From Gammaproteobacteria bacterium (lineage in GTDB: Bacteria > Pseudomonadota > Gammaproteobacteria > Enterobacterales > Alteromonadaceae): 64,000 nt of DNA. A program made the position numbers and the translations under genes. Positions 27,757 through 37,107 of this stretch are shown here, one piece after another (the stretch's first letter is position 1; the number at the start of each line of letters is the position of its first letter). The DNA lies in assembly GCA_018826295.1 (NCBI GenBank), contig JAHJZX010000001.1:94849-158848 (forward strand), read 5' to 3'. The notes under the pieces are model-generated. The model did no database searches. It was not told the DNA's origin and saw nothing but the letters and a program-made list of their open reading frames with translations.

Positions 27757-28206
27757 ATGCGCAATGTAAAACAACTTAATTTCAGTATTGTGATCAACGC
27801 ACCGGTGCAAACGGTGTGGCAGCGGATGTTGTCTGACGTTGGTTACCGCAACTGGACCTCGGCATTTTGCGAGGGCTCGTACTTTAAAGGCAGTTGGCAG
27901 CAAGGCGAGACGATACGGTTTTTATCGCCATCCGGTGATGGCATGGTGGCGATGATTGCTGAACATATACCCTTGGAGTTTATGTCAATTAAACACCTGG
28001 GCTTTATCGTCGCCGGCGTGGATGATTTTAGCAGTGATAATGTCACCAGCTGGGCACCGGCGTTTGAGAATTACCGGTTTCGCACAGTAGCAAACGGTAC
28101 TGAAGTCAGCATAGAGCAGGATATCGCACCAGAATACGAGCAATATATGCAGGACACCTGGCCTAAGGCATTGCTGAAGCTTAAAGCTTTGTGCGAACAG
28201 TGCTGA
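27757..28206 (+). CDS. SRPBCC (START-like) domain protein
   Basis: 149 residues with the AHSA1/SRPBCC pattern: an N-terminal strand 'FSIVINAPVQTVWQRML', a hydrophobic-cavity beta sheet and a C-terminal helix 'WPKALLKLKALCEQC'. These proteins bind small hydrophobic ligands, but the ligand is unknown. It stands alone between the DUF3012 gene and lepB. Confidence 0.75.
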   Translation: MRNVKQLNFSIVINAPVQTVWQRMLSDVGYRNWTSAFCEGSYFKGSWQQGETIRFLSPSGDGMVAMIAEHIPLEFMSIKHLGFIVAGVDDFSSDNVTSWAPAFENYRFRTVANGTEVSIEQDIAPEYEQYMQDTWPKALLKLKALCEQC

Positions 28207-28260
28207 ACTCTGTGCTTTGATATCGGTCATACCGGCTGTTGAAACTGAACCGGAGCTGGT

Positions 28261-28932
28261 ATGACAAAATTTCTGCAGCTGTGGCGAGACAATCGCGGTG
28301 TTATCGTATTTATCAGTCTGATGTTTGTGTTTAGAAGCGCGGTTGCTGACTGGAACGATGTACCTACCGGCTCAATGCAGCCGACAATTCAGATTGGCGA
28401 TCGTATTTTGGTTAATAAAATGGCCTACGATCTGCGCATTCCTTTTACTACCACCTCGTTAATTAAGCGTGCCGACCCCAAGCGCGGTGATATTGTTATT
28501 TTTGCTTCAAAAGCAGCCGACAACCGGTTGGTAAAACGCGTTATAGGCGTGCCGGGTGATGTCGTAGCGATGCAACACAATGTATTGACTATCAATGGCA
28601 AACAACTGGCTTATAGCGAACAGCTGCCAGTGACAGCCGGCGTAGCTGAAACTGCAGACGACAGCCTGCTGCTAAGCGAGCAACTGGGCAACGTTAACCA
28701 TGCGATAAAACTGGCGCCTTACACCACTGGCCGTGACAGCTTTAACCCGGTAACAGTACCCACTGGCCACTATCTGGTACTGGGAGATAACCGTGATAAC
28801 AGCGCCGATTCCCGCGTAATTGGTTTTGTGCCACGGCATGAAATCATCGGTCGTGCCGGTAAGGTATTGTTCTCGTTGGATTACGATAATTACTATCTGC
28901 CACGCAGTGAACGTTTTTTGGCGGCGCTGTAA
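28261..28932 (+). CDS. lepB: Signal peptidase I, short form
   Basis: Cleaves signal peptides at the periplasmic face of the inner membrane. The catalytic Ser38 ('PTGSMQPTI') and Lys92 ('RLVKRVIGVPGD') and box E ('VLGDNRDNSADSR') are intact. At 223 residues with a single N-terminal membrane helix it is shorter than the two-helix LepB of E. coli (324 residues) and lies away from the usual lepA-lepB-rnc locus. It is therefore probably an accessory paralogue. Confidence 0.88.
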   Translation: MTKFLQLWRDNRGVIVFISLMFVFRSAVADWNDVPTGSMQPTIQIGDRILVNKMAYDLRIPFTTTSLIKRADPKRGDIVIFASKAADNRLVKRVIGVPGDVVAMQHNVLTINGKQLAYSEQLPVTAGVAETADDSLLLSEQLGNVNHAIKLAPYTTGRDSFNPVTVPTGHYLVLGDNRDNSADSRVIGFVPRHEIIGRAGKVLFSLDYDNYYLPRSERFLAAL

Positions 28933-29044
28933 CTAACTGCGTGGTAGTGAACAAGTTGCAAACAATAATAGGGACATATTTGCCCACTATTGCGGGTGAT
29001 GGTAGTTTTAACATCAGCATTACAATAGCAGGATGATCGGTATT

Positions 29045-30043
29045 ATGGATGACATATTAAAAGAGCTGACAACATCAATAGAAGGCGATGGTCTGGAACA
29101 GCAGGTTAGAGCGCTGATCCAGCTGCTACAGCATTCTACCGGTTTAGAGTCAGCGTACTTCACCCGTATTGATTTAACGAAAGGCGTGCAGCACATAGTG
29201 TATTCATTAAATACCGGCCGGCTGCAGCTTAATGAAGGCCTGGCTGTCGACTGGAGTGACACTCTGTGTAAAAGGGCTTTGGAGCAAAAGCAGTTTGTTA
29301 CCAGCGACGTCGCGGCTTGCTGGGGCGATTCAGCCGCCGCAGCAGAGCTGGGGATAAGTACTTATGTCAGCGCACCGGTGGAGCTTTCTGACGGTATGCT
29401 GTACGGTACGGTGTGCGCTGCCAGTACGGAAAAAACCTTGGTGTCGGCCGCCAGCGCCACCTTGCTACAGCTGATTAGCCGGCTTATCGCTATGCAGGTA
29501 GAGCGCGAGCAGCTACTCATGCAGCTCGCGCAGGAAAATCGCCAGTTTCGTAATGTCGCCCTGTCTGATCCGTTAACCGGCTTAGGTAACCGGCGGGCGC
29601 TGGAGCAGGAATTGCTGCGCATCTTAGCCAACAGCCAACGCAATGGTAACGCAGTATTTGTCGCCTATATTGATCTTGACGATTTTAAACGCATTAACGA
29701 TCAGTATGGCCATGATGCCGGTGACCGGTTTTTACTGGCCATCAGTGCCAGATTGCAACATGACAGACGCGAAGGTGATTTTATCAGCCGCATAGGTGGC
29801 GATGAATTTGTGATCTTTGGTTTGGTAACCGGCAATGATGTCAGTCATGCCGCCCGAGCCTTGCGCGAGCAAATATATGACAGTACCCGCGGTAGTTTTG
29901 ATATCGCCGACACCGTATTGCAATATCAGGGCGCCAGCGTAGGTGTAGTGGTGGCTGCACCGGGCGAGCCGATGAAGGATCTGCTTAAACGCGCCGACAG
30001 CGAAATGTACCTGCAAAAAAAGCAGCGTGCCAGCCGGCGCTAA
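29045..30043 (+). CDS. GAF-GGDEF diguanylate cyclase
   Basis: 332 residues from ATG 29045: an N-terminal GAF-like sensor (about 20-160), a short coiled linker and a C-terminal GGDEF domain. The active site 'RIGGDEF' is intact and a product-inhibition site RxxD ('REGD') lies five residues before it, so the enzyme should make c-di-GMP and be feedback-inhibited. There is no signal or membrane helix, so it acts in the cytoplasm. The GAF ligand is unknown. Confidence 0.88.
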   Translation: MDDILKELTTSIEGDGLEQQVRALIQLLQHSTGLESAYFTRIDLTKGVQHIVYSLNTGRLQLNEGLAVDWSDTLCKRALEQKQFVTSDVAACWGDSAAAAELGISTYVSAPVELSDGMLYGTVCAASTEKTLVSAASATLLQLISRLIAMQVEREQLLMQLAQENRQFRNVALSDPLTGLGNRRALEQELLRILANSQRNGNAVFVAYIDLDDFKRINDQYGHDAGDRFLLAISARLQHDRREGDFISRIGGDEFVIFGLVTGNDVSHAARALREQIYDSTRGSFDIADTVLQYQGASVGVVVAAPGEPMKDLLKRADSEMYLQKKQRASRR

Positions 30044-30054
30044 GTGATGTGCTG

Positions 30055-30939
30055 TTAGTGCTGTTTATTCGCGCTCAGCCGCACCCACTCATCCTGTAAA
30101 ACGATAGGGTCAAAGCTGAATTCATCGCTGTAAGCATCTATTACGCTTTGCGCCTGACTGGCCAAAATGCCAGACAACGCCAGCTTGCCGCCGGGTTTTA
30201 CGTAAGCGCTAATTACTTGTTTTAATTCGGCCAATGGGCCTGCCAGGATGTTGGCTACCACTACGTCAGCTTTAAAGTCTGCCGGCTGATCTTTGGGCAA
30301 ATACAACTCTATCTGGCCTTCGACATTATTACGTTTAGCATTTGCCAGGCTGGCTTCTATCGCCTGAGGGTCGATATCAACACCGATAACGCGTTTTGCG
30401 CCCAGTTTCAGCGCTGCAATACCCAAAATACCTGAGCCGCAACCGAAATCTACTACGGTTTGCTCTGGTTGAATAATCGCGTCCAGCCATTGCATACAAA
30501 GCGACGTAGTCGGGTGGGTACCGGTACCAAAAGCCAGGCCCGGGTCCAGCATCACATTGACGGCTGTCGGATCAGGGATCTCGCGCCAGCTTGGGCATAC
30601 CCATAGCCGCTGGCCAAATTTAATCGGATGGAAGTTATCCATCCACTCGCGCTCCCAGTCTTTATCTTCCAGCTGTTCCAGTTTGTAATCTGGCTGGCCT
30701 TTAAAAAACGACACCTGCTCAAGTTGCTTAAGCACTTTATCCATCGGGTGCTCTGCATCAAACAGGCCTACTACTACAGTGTTAGTCCAGTAGATCACTT
30801 CGCCCGGCATCGGCTCATAAATTGGGGTGTCATGAGCATCAAGAAAACTAACCGCCTGCGCGCCCCAACCCATCAGCATATCGCTGACTTGTTCGGCTTT
30901 TTCTTCAGTGGTAGTCACTCGCAGTTGGATCCAAGGCAT
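30055..30939 (-). CDS. prmA: Ribosomal protein L11 methyltransferase
   Basis: Trimethylates ribosomal protein L11 using SAM. 294 residues, beginning '[20 protein letters not shown]', with SAM motif '[18 protein letters not shown]' and '[10 protein letters not shown]'. It is convergent with the diguanylate cyclase gene. Confidence 0.96.
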   Translation of the reverse strand: MPWIQLRVTTTEEKAEQVSDMLMGWGAQAVSFLDAHDTPIYEPMPGEVIYWTNTVVVGLFDAEHPMDKVLKQLEQVSFFKGQPDYKLEQLEDKDWEREWMDNFHPIKFGQRLWVCPSWREIPDPTAVNVMLDPGLAFGTGTHPTTSLCMQWLDAIIQPEQTVVDFGCGSGILGIAALKLGAKRVIGVDIDPQAIEASLANAKRNNVEGQIELYLPKDQPADFKADVVVANILAGPLAELKQVISAYVKPGGKLALSGILASQAQSVIDAYSDEFSFDPIVLQDEWVRLSANKQH

Positions 30940-31017
30940 AATCAGTCTCTGGCAGCGTAAAAGGGGCGCATTTTACCTTAACTTTGCTTTTGGTGCAGCC
31001 AGCTTCTGTGGCAAGCT

Positions 31018-31575
31018 TCAGAAGCTGAACTTTGCAAATACGGCATCAGCAAATTTAAGTAAGCGTGTTTTGCGTTCAGTTTTTTGTTCCGGGCTTTGCC
31101 GCATGACTGGGTGGCCGTTAAAATGCAGCATTACTGTCTCGCTGCTGCTGTTGGCAAAAATGCTCAACCAAAGTTTGTCATTACGCATAATAGCTGTAAC
31201 GGCGTTATTTGCTGTTGTTACGTATTCAAAGCGTTTCGCGCCATATTGTTCAATCTGGTTTTTTTGCGCGGTAAACTCGTGCTGCAGCTCGTTGCTCGAT
31301 GGCATGCTGCGCACAGCAGCGGTAAGTAATAAGGTGCCATCGGCCGCAGTAAACTGACAGCTGCTACTGCTGGCTGATTCAGTCGCTTTACTTTGTACAC
31401 CGGACCCGAGTAATTCTGCCAACTCTGAATCAACAAACCAGCGACAGGGATTAGTGTTTACCGCTTTGGCCCAATTGTCCCAATTAAAACCTGAAGGTAC
31501 AGGTTCTTCGGCCTGGACCTGGTAACTGTATAGGCTTAGTAGCAGTACACATATTGAGAAGGTTAGTTTCAGCAT
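31018..31575 (-). CDS. Hypothetical secreted protein, third gene of an OmpA operon
   Basis: 185 residues with a signal peptide ('MLKLTFSICVLLLSLYSYQVQA'). The mature domain has two Cys ('TNPCRWFVDSELAELLG', 'SSSSCQFTAADGTLLL') and a beta-rich middle. I do not recognise a family. It follows the OmpA-family gene by 12 bp on the same strand and so belongs to the three-gene envelope unit 34418-31018. It is probably periplasmic. Confidence 0.7.
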   Translation of the reverse strand: MLKLTFSICVLLLSLYSYQVQAEEPVPSGFNWDNWAKAVNTNPCRWFVDSELAELLGSGVQSKATESASSSSCQFTAADGTLLLTAAVRSMPSSNELQHEFTAQKNQIEQYGAKRFEYVTTANNAVTAIMRNDKLWLSIFANSSSETVMLHFNGHPVMRQSPEQKTERKTRLLKFADAVFAKFSF

Positions 31576-31587
31576 GCTGTGTTCCTG

Positions 31588-32874
31588 TTAACGTTTTAAT
31601 TTTTTACCAGGGCGGATAAGCAGGTCTACCCGTCGGTTTAGAGTCCGGCCGGCCTCATCATCATTACTGGCTACCGGACGGTTAGCGCCATAGCCTTTTA
31701 TGCTCACCTGTTCTGGTTTCAGGCTTAACCCTGGCGCCAGATAATCCCATACCGCTTGCGCCCGCTGCAGGGATAAGGTTTTATTGCTGTTATCTGAGCC
31801 GGTGCTGTCAGTATGGCCTTCAACGGTAACGCGAATATCGTTGCCATACGCAGCCACTTTAGCCAGTAACTCATCTAAGGCGGTTTTCGCTTCCGGCTTC
31901 AGATTGTGCTTGGCGACATCAAATAGCAGGGCACTATCAAGCGACAAGCGGATCTCTGCGCCCACCGCGGCGATGGCATCGATATCGGCGCCGCTATGCA
32001 TACCGCCACAGCTTTTGCCAGCATTACGTAGCCGTACATAATTGTAGTGCTCGCCCGCCCCGACAAGGCCGTTAATATCCACATCTGAGCGGGCACCTTC
32101 TATTACGCCAACGTCCAGCCAGTTGATACCGTCTTGCGATATGGCCAGTTCAGTGCGTTCAACAAAAGGGCCGACTTCAAAGATATACAGATCGGGTCCT
32201 GCGACATCGACCAGCACATTGTCAGTAAATTGAGTAATGAGCTCACCATCACAGCCGATAGAGATAAAATCCGGGCTTTTGGTGCTGCGATAGTCAGGCT
32301 CAGACAAAGCATTATCGGGGTTATTAAACGGCACTTTAGACGGCTTTTTTCCGGGCGTAAACGCTATAACCTTGTCGGCAAACGACAGCCCGGCTAAAGG
32401 TAAACAGATTTCGCGCTTGCCACCGCCATACACCAGCCCCGGGCAGTCATCACTTTGCCGCCCGCCCACCAGGCTGGGCTGCTGCTCTGCTTCACGCTGC
32501 TCAATAATTTTGCGGATATGACCTGCGTTAACTTTGCCTTTACTGGTCTGCGCTACCATTTGCGCGACTTCTTCCTCTGTAAATTGCTCAGTACTGCCTT
32601 CTTGTTCCAGCTCTCCGGCCATTTTCCGGCCATGCGTTGTCAGGCTGCCGCCTGCATCGATAATCATCTGCTCTAATTCTGCTGTAGTAAGTGGGCTAAT
32701 ATCACCGTCAGCCGCCAGCTTTAATGCCTGCTGTGCCCCGGGTGTTACGTCAACTAAGCGCTGTGCCGCCGCTTTTACCGGGTTGGCTTTGCTGCTTTTA
32801 CTATCGTCAGTCTGCTGCGCGACGCTCAGGCCGCAACTTAGCAGCAGGGCAATACCAAGGAGTTGTCGTTGCAT
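31588..32874 (-). CDS. OmpA-family protein with helical N-domain and beta-sandwich
   Basis: 428 residues: signal peptide ending 'LSVAQQ'; helical segment (about 30-130); a central domain (about 140-300) with 'VDVAGPDLYIFEVG', resembling lectin-like beta-sandwich modules; C-terminal OmpA peptidoglycan-binding domain (about 310-425) with 'TVEGHTDSTGS', 'LSLQRAQAVWDYL' and 'NRRVDLLIRP'. It has no N-terminal eight-stranded barrel, so it is an OmpA-C protein rather than a porin. Its ATG overlaps the stop of the upstream gene (TGATG), so the two are co-translated. Confidence 0.85.
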   Translation of the reverse strand: MQRQLLGIALLLSCGLSVAQQTDDSKSSKANPVKAAAQRLVDVTPGAQQALKLAADGDISPLTTAELEQMIIDAGGSLTTHGRKMAGELEQEGSTEQFTEEEVAQMVAQTSKGKVNAGHIRKIIEQREAEQQPSLVGGRQSDDCPGLVYGGGKREICLPLAGLSFADKVIAFTPGKKPSKVPFNNPDNALSEPDYRSTKSPDFISIGCDGELITQFTDNVLVDVAGPDLYIFEVGPFVERTELAISQDGINWLDVGVIEGARSDVDINGLVGAGEHYNYVRLRNAGKSCGGMHSGADIDAIAAVGAEIRLSLDSALLFDVAKHNLKPEAKTALDELLAKVAAYGNDIRVTVEGHTDSTGSDNSNKTLSLQRAQAVWDYLAPGLSLKPEQVSIKGYGANRPVASNDDEAGRTLNRRVDLLIRPGKKLKR

Positions 32875-34418
32875 CAGTCCGTCCTTTTATAACTGGTGGC
32901 CATGGTATTGAGGAAAAAGATACCTGCGGTGTCACGCCACATGGGGTTATTGTTGTAGTCGGTTTCGCACTGACCAATGCGGTCTAAAATGCTGCTAAGT
33001 TTATCGTTAAGCTCGGGCAATTTATTGTCATAAGCCTGTTTGGTTTTGCTAAATGTATGATTAATAGCGTACTTTTGGGCTGCCCAGGCATTTTCTATCA
33101 GGCTGTGCGGTTTTGGTGCTTTATCACCTAAGGTAATGACGTTATTGACGTAATCTTTGGTGCTGCGGTAGTACACCCGTAGTTTTTCATACAGCAGTAG
33201 CTGATTTTCTAAATCTTGTAGTGGTTGCGCATAACATTGCTGACAGCGTTCATAGTTTTCCCATTGCGCGTCACCATCGCGGATCAGGCTGTCACCGTCA
33301 ATCTGAGGCGGCTTGCAACTTAGTGGCAGCGCCGGGAAGTTATCTGCATCCGGTTCGTTTTGTTTGTCCTGCTCGAGTAAATATTGCAGCCGCTCCAATT
33401 CAGCGCGGTTATTGCCTACCTGCTGCGCAAGATCTGCGATGCGTTGCTCGGCTTGCGCCAGCCGGTTCTGGTAGTCTGCTGCATCAGAGGGTGTTGCGTC
33501 TGCCGAGTCTGATTCGTTATCAGTATTGTCTTTGGCCGTATTAACCTCATCATCTTTGGGCGCACTGCCAGCATGGTCGGTAACACGCGCTTTATCTTTA
33601 TCATCCGGATTGGCGCTGGCGGCTTTGTTTTTGTCCATCGGCCCGGTGGCCGCGGGTTTGGCATCTGCCGGTATGTCGAACGGGTTGGCTGTCGGCTGGG
33701 CAGTTTCGGTTGGCTTAGGTTTTTCTTTATCCTGCGCATTAAGCGGCGGGCTGTTTATCAGCAGTGTGGTTGAAACCAAGGTGAGCATTAGCGCCGCATT
33801 TGCAGCCGGTTTTTTCAATAGTTTAAACAGCAACAACGCGATAATGGCAAGCAAAACCACCACGGCGATATGCCACCACTGGGTGCTACTCTGGCCTTGT
33901 TGCCGCTGTTGTTTTGCGCCAGTCGCATCGGCAGTTGGGCGGTTATAGAAACTGACCAGCGGTTTTGCCACCGGCTCGCCTTGCCAGATCAGCAAAGTGG
34001 CTTTCGTTGTTCCATCGGCTAGAGGTTTGATACCAATTCCCACATCGCCGTAAGCTCGACCAGTATAGTTAAAATCACCTTGTTGTAAGCTAGCCTGGTA
34101 ATCGGCTTTCATCCAGCTTAAGCGGTGCAAAGAGATGGAGGCATCAAAAGTTGGCTCAGCACTGATCAATTGTATCGATAACGGTGCTGCCGGGTTTAGC
34201 CCACGGACAAAAAAACGCAGCTCTTTATCGTTTTTAATGGTGAATTCATGCTTTTGCCATAGTCCGGGCTTATCTGGCAAGGATGATAGCTTAAGTTGCG
34301 TGGCTTTGGTTTTATCACCGGGCGCAGCCATTGGCTCAGCCTGGCTGGAAAAGCCAGCTGACAGCAGTACTATTATTAGCAGACAAAGCATGCCAGCGCG
34401 CTGCAGGTTAAAAGACAT
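32874..34418 (-). CDS. Two-TM envelope protein with Cys-rich periplasmic domain, first gene of the OmpA operon
   Basis: 514 residues, family not recognised. Signal peptide ('LLIIVLLSAGFSSQA'); beta-rich domain to about residue 175; membrane helix 'WWHIAVVVLLAIIALLLF' (about 187-205) followed by 'KLLKK'; a second hydrophobic segment ending 'PPLNAQ' that looks like an internal signal sequence; a charged low-complexity linker; a coiled coil (about 310-350); and a helical C-terminal domain with Cys pairs including 'CQQC'. The topology puts both large domains in the periplasm. GGAGG lies before the ATG. It is translationally coupled to the OmpA-family gene and most likely forms an envelope complex with its product. 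Confidence 0.7.
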   Translation of the reverse strand: MSFNLQRAGMLCLLIIVLLSAGFSSQAEPMAAPGDKTKATQLKLSSLPDKPGLWQKHEFTIKNDKELRFFVRGLNPAAPLSIQLISAEPTFDASISLHRLSWMKADYQASLQQGDFNYTGRAYGDVGIGIKPLADGTTKATLLIWQGEPVAKPLVSFYNRPTADATGAKQQRQQGQSSTQWWHIAVVVLLAIIALLLFKLLKKPAANAALMLTLVSTTLLINSPPLNAQDKEKPKPTETAQPTANPFDIPADAKPAATGPMDKNKAASANPDDKDKARVTDHAGSAPKDDEVNTAKDNTDNESDSADATPSDAADYQNRLAQAEQRIADLAQQVGNNRAELERLQYLLEQDKQNEPDADNFPALPLSCKPPQIDGDSLIRDGDAQWENYERCQQCYAQPLQDLENQLLLYEKLRVYYRSTKDYVNNVITLGDKAPKPHSLIENAWAAQKYAINHTFSKTKQAYDNKLPELNDKLSSILDRIGQCETDYNNNPMWRDTAGIFFLNTMATSYKRTD

Positions 34419-34523
34419 ATAGCCTCCGTGAAGATGACTTTTAGCTGCTTAACACTAGTTTAAATTAACCTTTATGTCACATGATATCTGATGCGACGGT
34501 CGGTAGTTATTGATGTGGCAAGT

Positions 34524-34554
34524 AAAAAAAACCGCCTTCGCAGGCGGCTTTTTA
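34524..34554 (-). terminator. Terminator after accC
   Basis: GCCGCC-TGCGAA-GGCGGT on the minus strand (stem from about 34548 to 34531) followed by eight T; A-rich on the other side, so it can act in both directions. Confidence 0.8.
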
Positions 34555-34580
34555 CAATACGGATACGACGCGGTGAGCGC

Positions 34581-35924
34581 TTATTTAATACCCAGCTTGT
34601 GTTCCAGATAGTGGATATTGGTACCACCTTTGCAGAAACCTTCATCGCGCATAATGTCTTTGTGCAATGCAATGTTGGTTTTAATACCTTCTACCAACAA
34701 TTCGTCCAGCGCGTTACGCATGCGGGCAATGGCGATATCACGTGTTTCACCATAAGTGATCAGCTTACCCACCATTGAATCGTAGTTTGGTGGCACGCTG
34801 TAATCGGCATAGATATGCGAATCCCAGCGGATACCGTTACCACCTGGCGGGTGGAAGCGGGTGATCTTGCCCGGTGATGGCATAAAGGTTTTAGGATCTT
34901 CCGCATTGATACGGCATTCAACCGCATGGCCGCGAATGACAATATCTTCCTGCTTAATGGTCAGTGGCATGCCTGAGGCAATGCGCAGCTGCTCTTTAAT
35001 CAGATCAACGCCGCTGATCATTTCGGTTACCGGGTGCTCTACCTGAATACGGGTGTTCATTTCAATAAAGAAGAATTCACCGTTTTCAAATAAAAACTCA
35101 AAAGTACCGGCACCACGGTAGTTCATCACCTTACAGGCATCCACACAGCGGCCGCCGATAAAGGCGCGTAGCTCTGGTGTAATACCCGGCGCAGGTGCTT
35201 CTTCTACCACTTTTTGATGGCGACGCTGCATCGAGCAGTCGCGTTCACCTAAGTGAATCGCATTGCCCTGGCCGTCGGCCAATACCTGAATTTCGATATG
35301 ACGTGGGTTTTCCAGGAATTTCTCCATGTACACCATGTCATTACCAAAAGCCGCTTTAGCTTCAGCCTTGGTCATCTCAACCGAGCTAACCAGTTCTTCT
35401 TCGCTGCGCACCACACGCATACCGCGACCACCGCCGCCGCCAGCAGCTTTGACGATGATTGGGTAACCGATACGTTTGGCAATGGCTTTGTTGGTGTCAG
35501 CATCATCGCCGACAGCGCCGTCAGAGCCTGGTACACAAGGTACGCCGGCTTTTTTCATTGCTTCAATCGCTGATACCTTGTCACCCATTAAACGGATAGA
35601 GTCAGGATGTGGGCCGATAAATACCAGGCCGCTTTCTTCTACCTGCTGGGCAAAGTCAGCGCGTTCGGCTAAGAAGCCATAGCCCGGGTGGATCGCCTGG
35701 GCGTTGGTAACTTCAGCCGCGGCAATTAATGCCGGTATATTTAAGTAGCTTTGTGGTGATGGCGCCGGACCAATACAAATGGTTTCGTCAGCCAGCAGCA
35801 CATGTTTTAAGTTGCGGTCTACGGTGGAGTGCACCGCCACCGTTTTAATACCCAGCTCTTTGCAGGCACGCAGTATGCGCAGTGCAATTTCGCCACGGTT
35901 GGCAATCAGTACTTTTTCTAGCAT
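34581..35924 (-). CDS. accC: Biotin carboxylase subunit of acetyl-CoA carboxylase
   Basis: ATP-dependent carboxylation of biotin on AccB, the first step of fatty acid synthesis. The start is ATG 35924 ('[17 protein letters not shown]', 447 residues), with AAGG upstream. ATP-grasp features '[14 protein letters not shown]' and '[14 protein letters not shown]' are intact. It is co-transcribed with accB, 16 bp upstream. Confidence 0.97.
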   Translation of the reverse strand: MLEKVLIANRGEIALRILRACKELGIKTVAVHSTVDRNLKHVLLADETICIGPAPSPQSYLNIPALIAAAEVTNAQAIHPGYGFLAERADFAQQVEESGLVFIGPHPDSIRLMGDKVSAIEAMKKAGVPCVPGSDGAVGDDADTNKAIAKRIGYPIIVKAAGGGGGRGMRVVRSEEELVSSVEMTKAEAKAAFGNDMVYMEKFLENPRHIEIQVLADGQGNAIHLGERDCSMQRRHQKVVEEAPAPGITPELRAFIGGRCVDACKVMNYRGAGTFEFLFENGEFFFIEMNTRIQVEHPVTEMISGVDLIKEQLRIASGMPLTIKQEDIVIRGHAVECRINAEDPKTFMPSPGKITRFHPPGGNGIRWDSHIYADYSVPPNYDSMVGKLITYGETRDIAIARMRNALDELLVEGIKTNIALHKDIMRDEGFCKGGTNIHYLEHKLGIK

Positions 35925-35940
35925 CAGTCTGCCTTTTGCG

Positions 35941-36408
35941 TTATTCAATCACGAACAGAGGCTGGTCAAATTCGATCGCGTCGCCGTTCTCTGCCAGAAT
36001 TTCTTTTACCACACCGGCCTTGTCAGACTGGATCTGGTTCATCATCTTCATTGCTTCAACGATACACAGCGTATCGCCTACTTTTACGCTCTGTCCTACT
36101 TCTACGAAGGCTTTGGCGGTAGGTGAGGCGGCACGATAGAAAGAGCCTACCATAGGTGATTTAACCACATGGCCACTGATGGCCTTAGGTGCGTCAACCG
36201 CAGGTGCGGCCGATGGTGCGGCTGGTGCCGGCGCTGGAGCCTGGGCATACTGCTGTGGTGCGGCTGCATAATGCTGCATTGGTGCATAGTGTTGCGCCGG
36301 GCCATTGCGGCTGATGCGCACTGACTCTTCGCCTTCGGTGATCTCAAGCTCAGAAATGCCTGACTCTTCTAACAGCTCGATCAATTTTTTAATCTTTCTA
36401 ATATCCAT
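35941..36408 (-). CDS. accB: Biotin carboxyl carrier protein
   Basis: 155 residues with an N-terminal helical part, an Ala/Pro-rich linker (about 45-75) and a biotinyl domain with the modified lysine in 'EAMKMMNQ'. It carries CO2 from AccC to AccAD. Confidence 0.97.
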   Translation of the reverse strand: MDIRKIKKLIELLEESGISELEITEGEESVRISRNGPAQHYAPMQHYAAAPQQYAQAPAPAPAAPSAAPAVDAPKAISGHVVKSPMVGSFYRAASPTAKAFVEVGQSVKVGDTLCIVEAMKMMNQIQSDKAGVVKEILAENGDAIEFDQPLFVIE

Positions 36409-36431
36409 GTCTTTTTAGCCTGATTTAGTTA

Positions 36432-36887
36432 TTACTGTTTGGTTGTTTGTAACGCTGCTACCGCCGCATCAAGAGCATAGTGGTAACCTTTGGCCCCCAG
36501 ACCACAGATCACCCCTTTGGCGATATCAGATAAATACGAGTGGCGGCGAAAACTTTCGCGCGCATGCACATTAGATAAATGCACTTCAATAAAAGGTATG
36601 GCAACCGCTAACAGCGCATCCCGAATTGCTACGCTGGTATGGGTAAAAGCAGCGGGATTAATCAGAATATAATCCTGCTGGCCCAGGCTTTGCTGAATGG
36701 CCGTAACCAATTCGTGCTCGGCATTCGATTGTAAGTGCGTTAATTCGACACCCTGCGCCGCTGCCTGTTCCGTCAGGTCGGTAATTATATTTTCCAGCGT
36801 GGCCGCACCATAGACTGCTGGCTCACGTACACCCAGCATGTTCAGGTTGGGGCCATTTAAGACCAAAATTCGATAAGTTGCCGCCAT
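36432..36887 (-). CDS. aroQ: Type II 3-dehydroquinate dehydratase
   Basis: Shikimate pathway step 3. 151 residues with '[12 protein letters not shown]', '[10 protein letters not shown]', '[18 protein letters not shown]' and '[14 protein letters not shown]'. It heads the aroQ-accB-accC operon, a common arrangement. Confidence 0.96.
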   Translation of the reverse strand: MAATYRILVLNGPNLNMLGVREPAVYGAATLENIITDLTEQAAAQGVELTHLQSNAEHELVTAIQQSLGQQDYILINPAAFTHTSVAIRDALLAVAIPFIEVHLSNVHARESFRRHSYLSDIAKGVICGLGAKGYHYALDAAVAALQTTKQ

Positions 36888-36976
36888 TTGTGCGTTATTC
36901 CCGCTAATTGTTGTGATCCGGCACTATCTTGCCAAAGCTAAGCGGTAATTGCATCTGTTTGACTAAAATCAGTCAT

Positions 36977-37014
36977 TGGCAGTGCCATTGGCTTAACGAT
37001 AGCGCCTTATTATA
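36977..37014 (-). promoter_or_regulatory. Possible promoter and operator of aroQ-accBC
   Basis: On the minus strand a perfect TATAAT lies at 37014-37009. About 20 bp downstream is the palindrome TGGCA-G-TGCCA (36987-36977), within a wider ATTGGC/GCCATTGG pattern. No convincing -35 is present, which fits an activated promoter. The binding protein is unknown. Confidence 0.35.
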
Positions 37015-37107
37015 GTGAAATCGTGACAAATGGCAGCAAAATACTGGTCTTATCAGCCAGAGGGCAGGTGGTTGCAGGCGGCGCCCGACGAAAGCGCCGC
37101 CTTAGCG

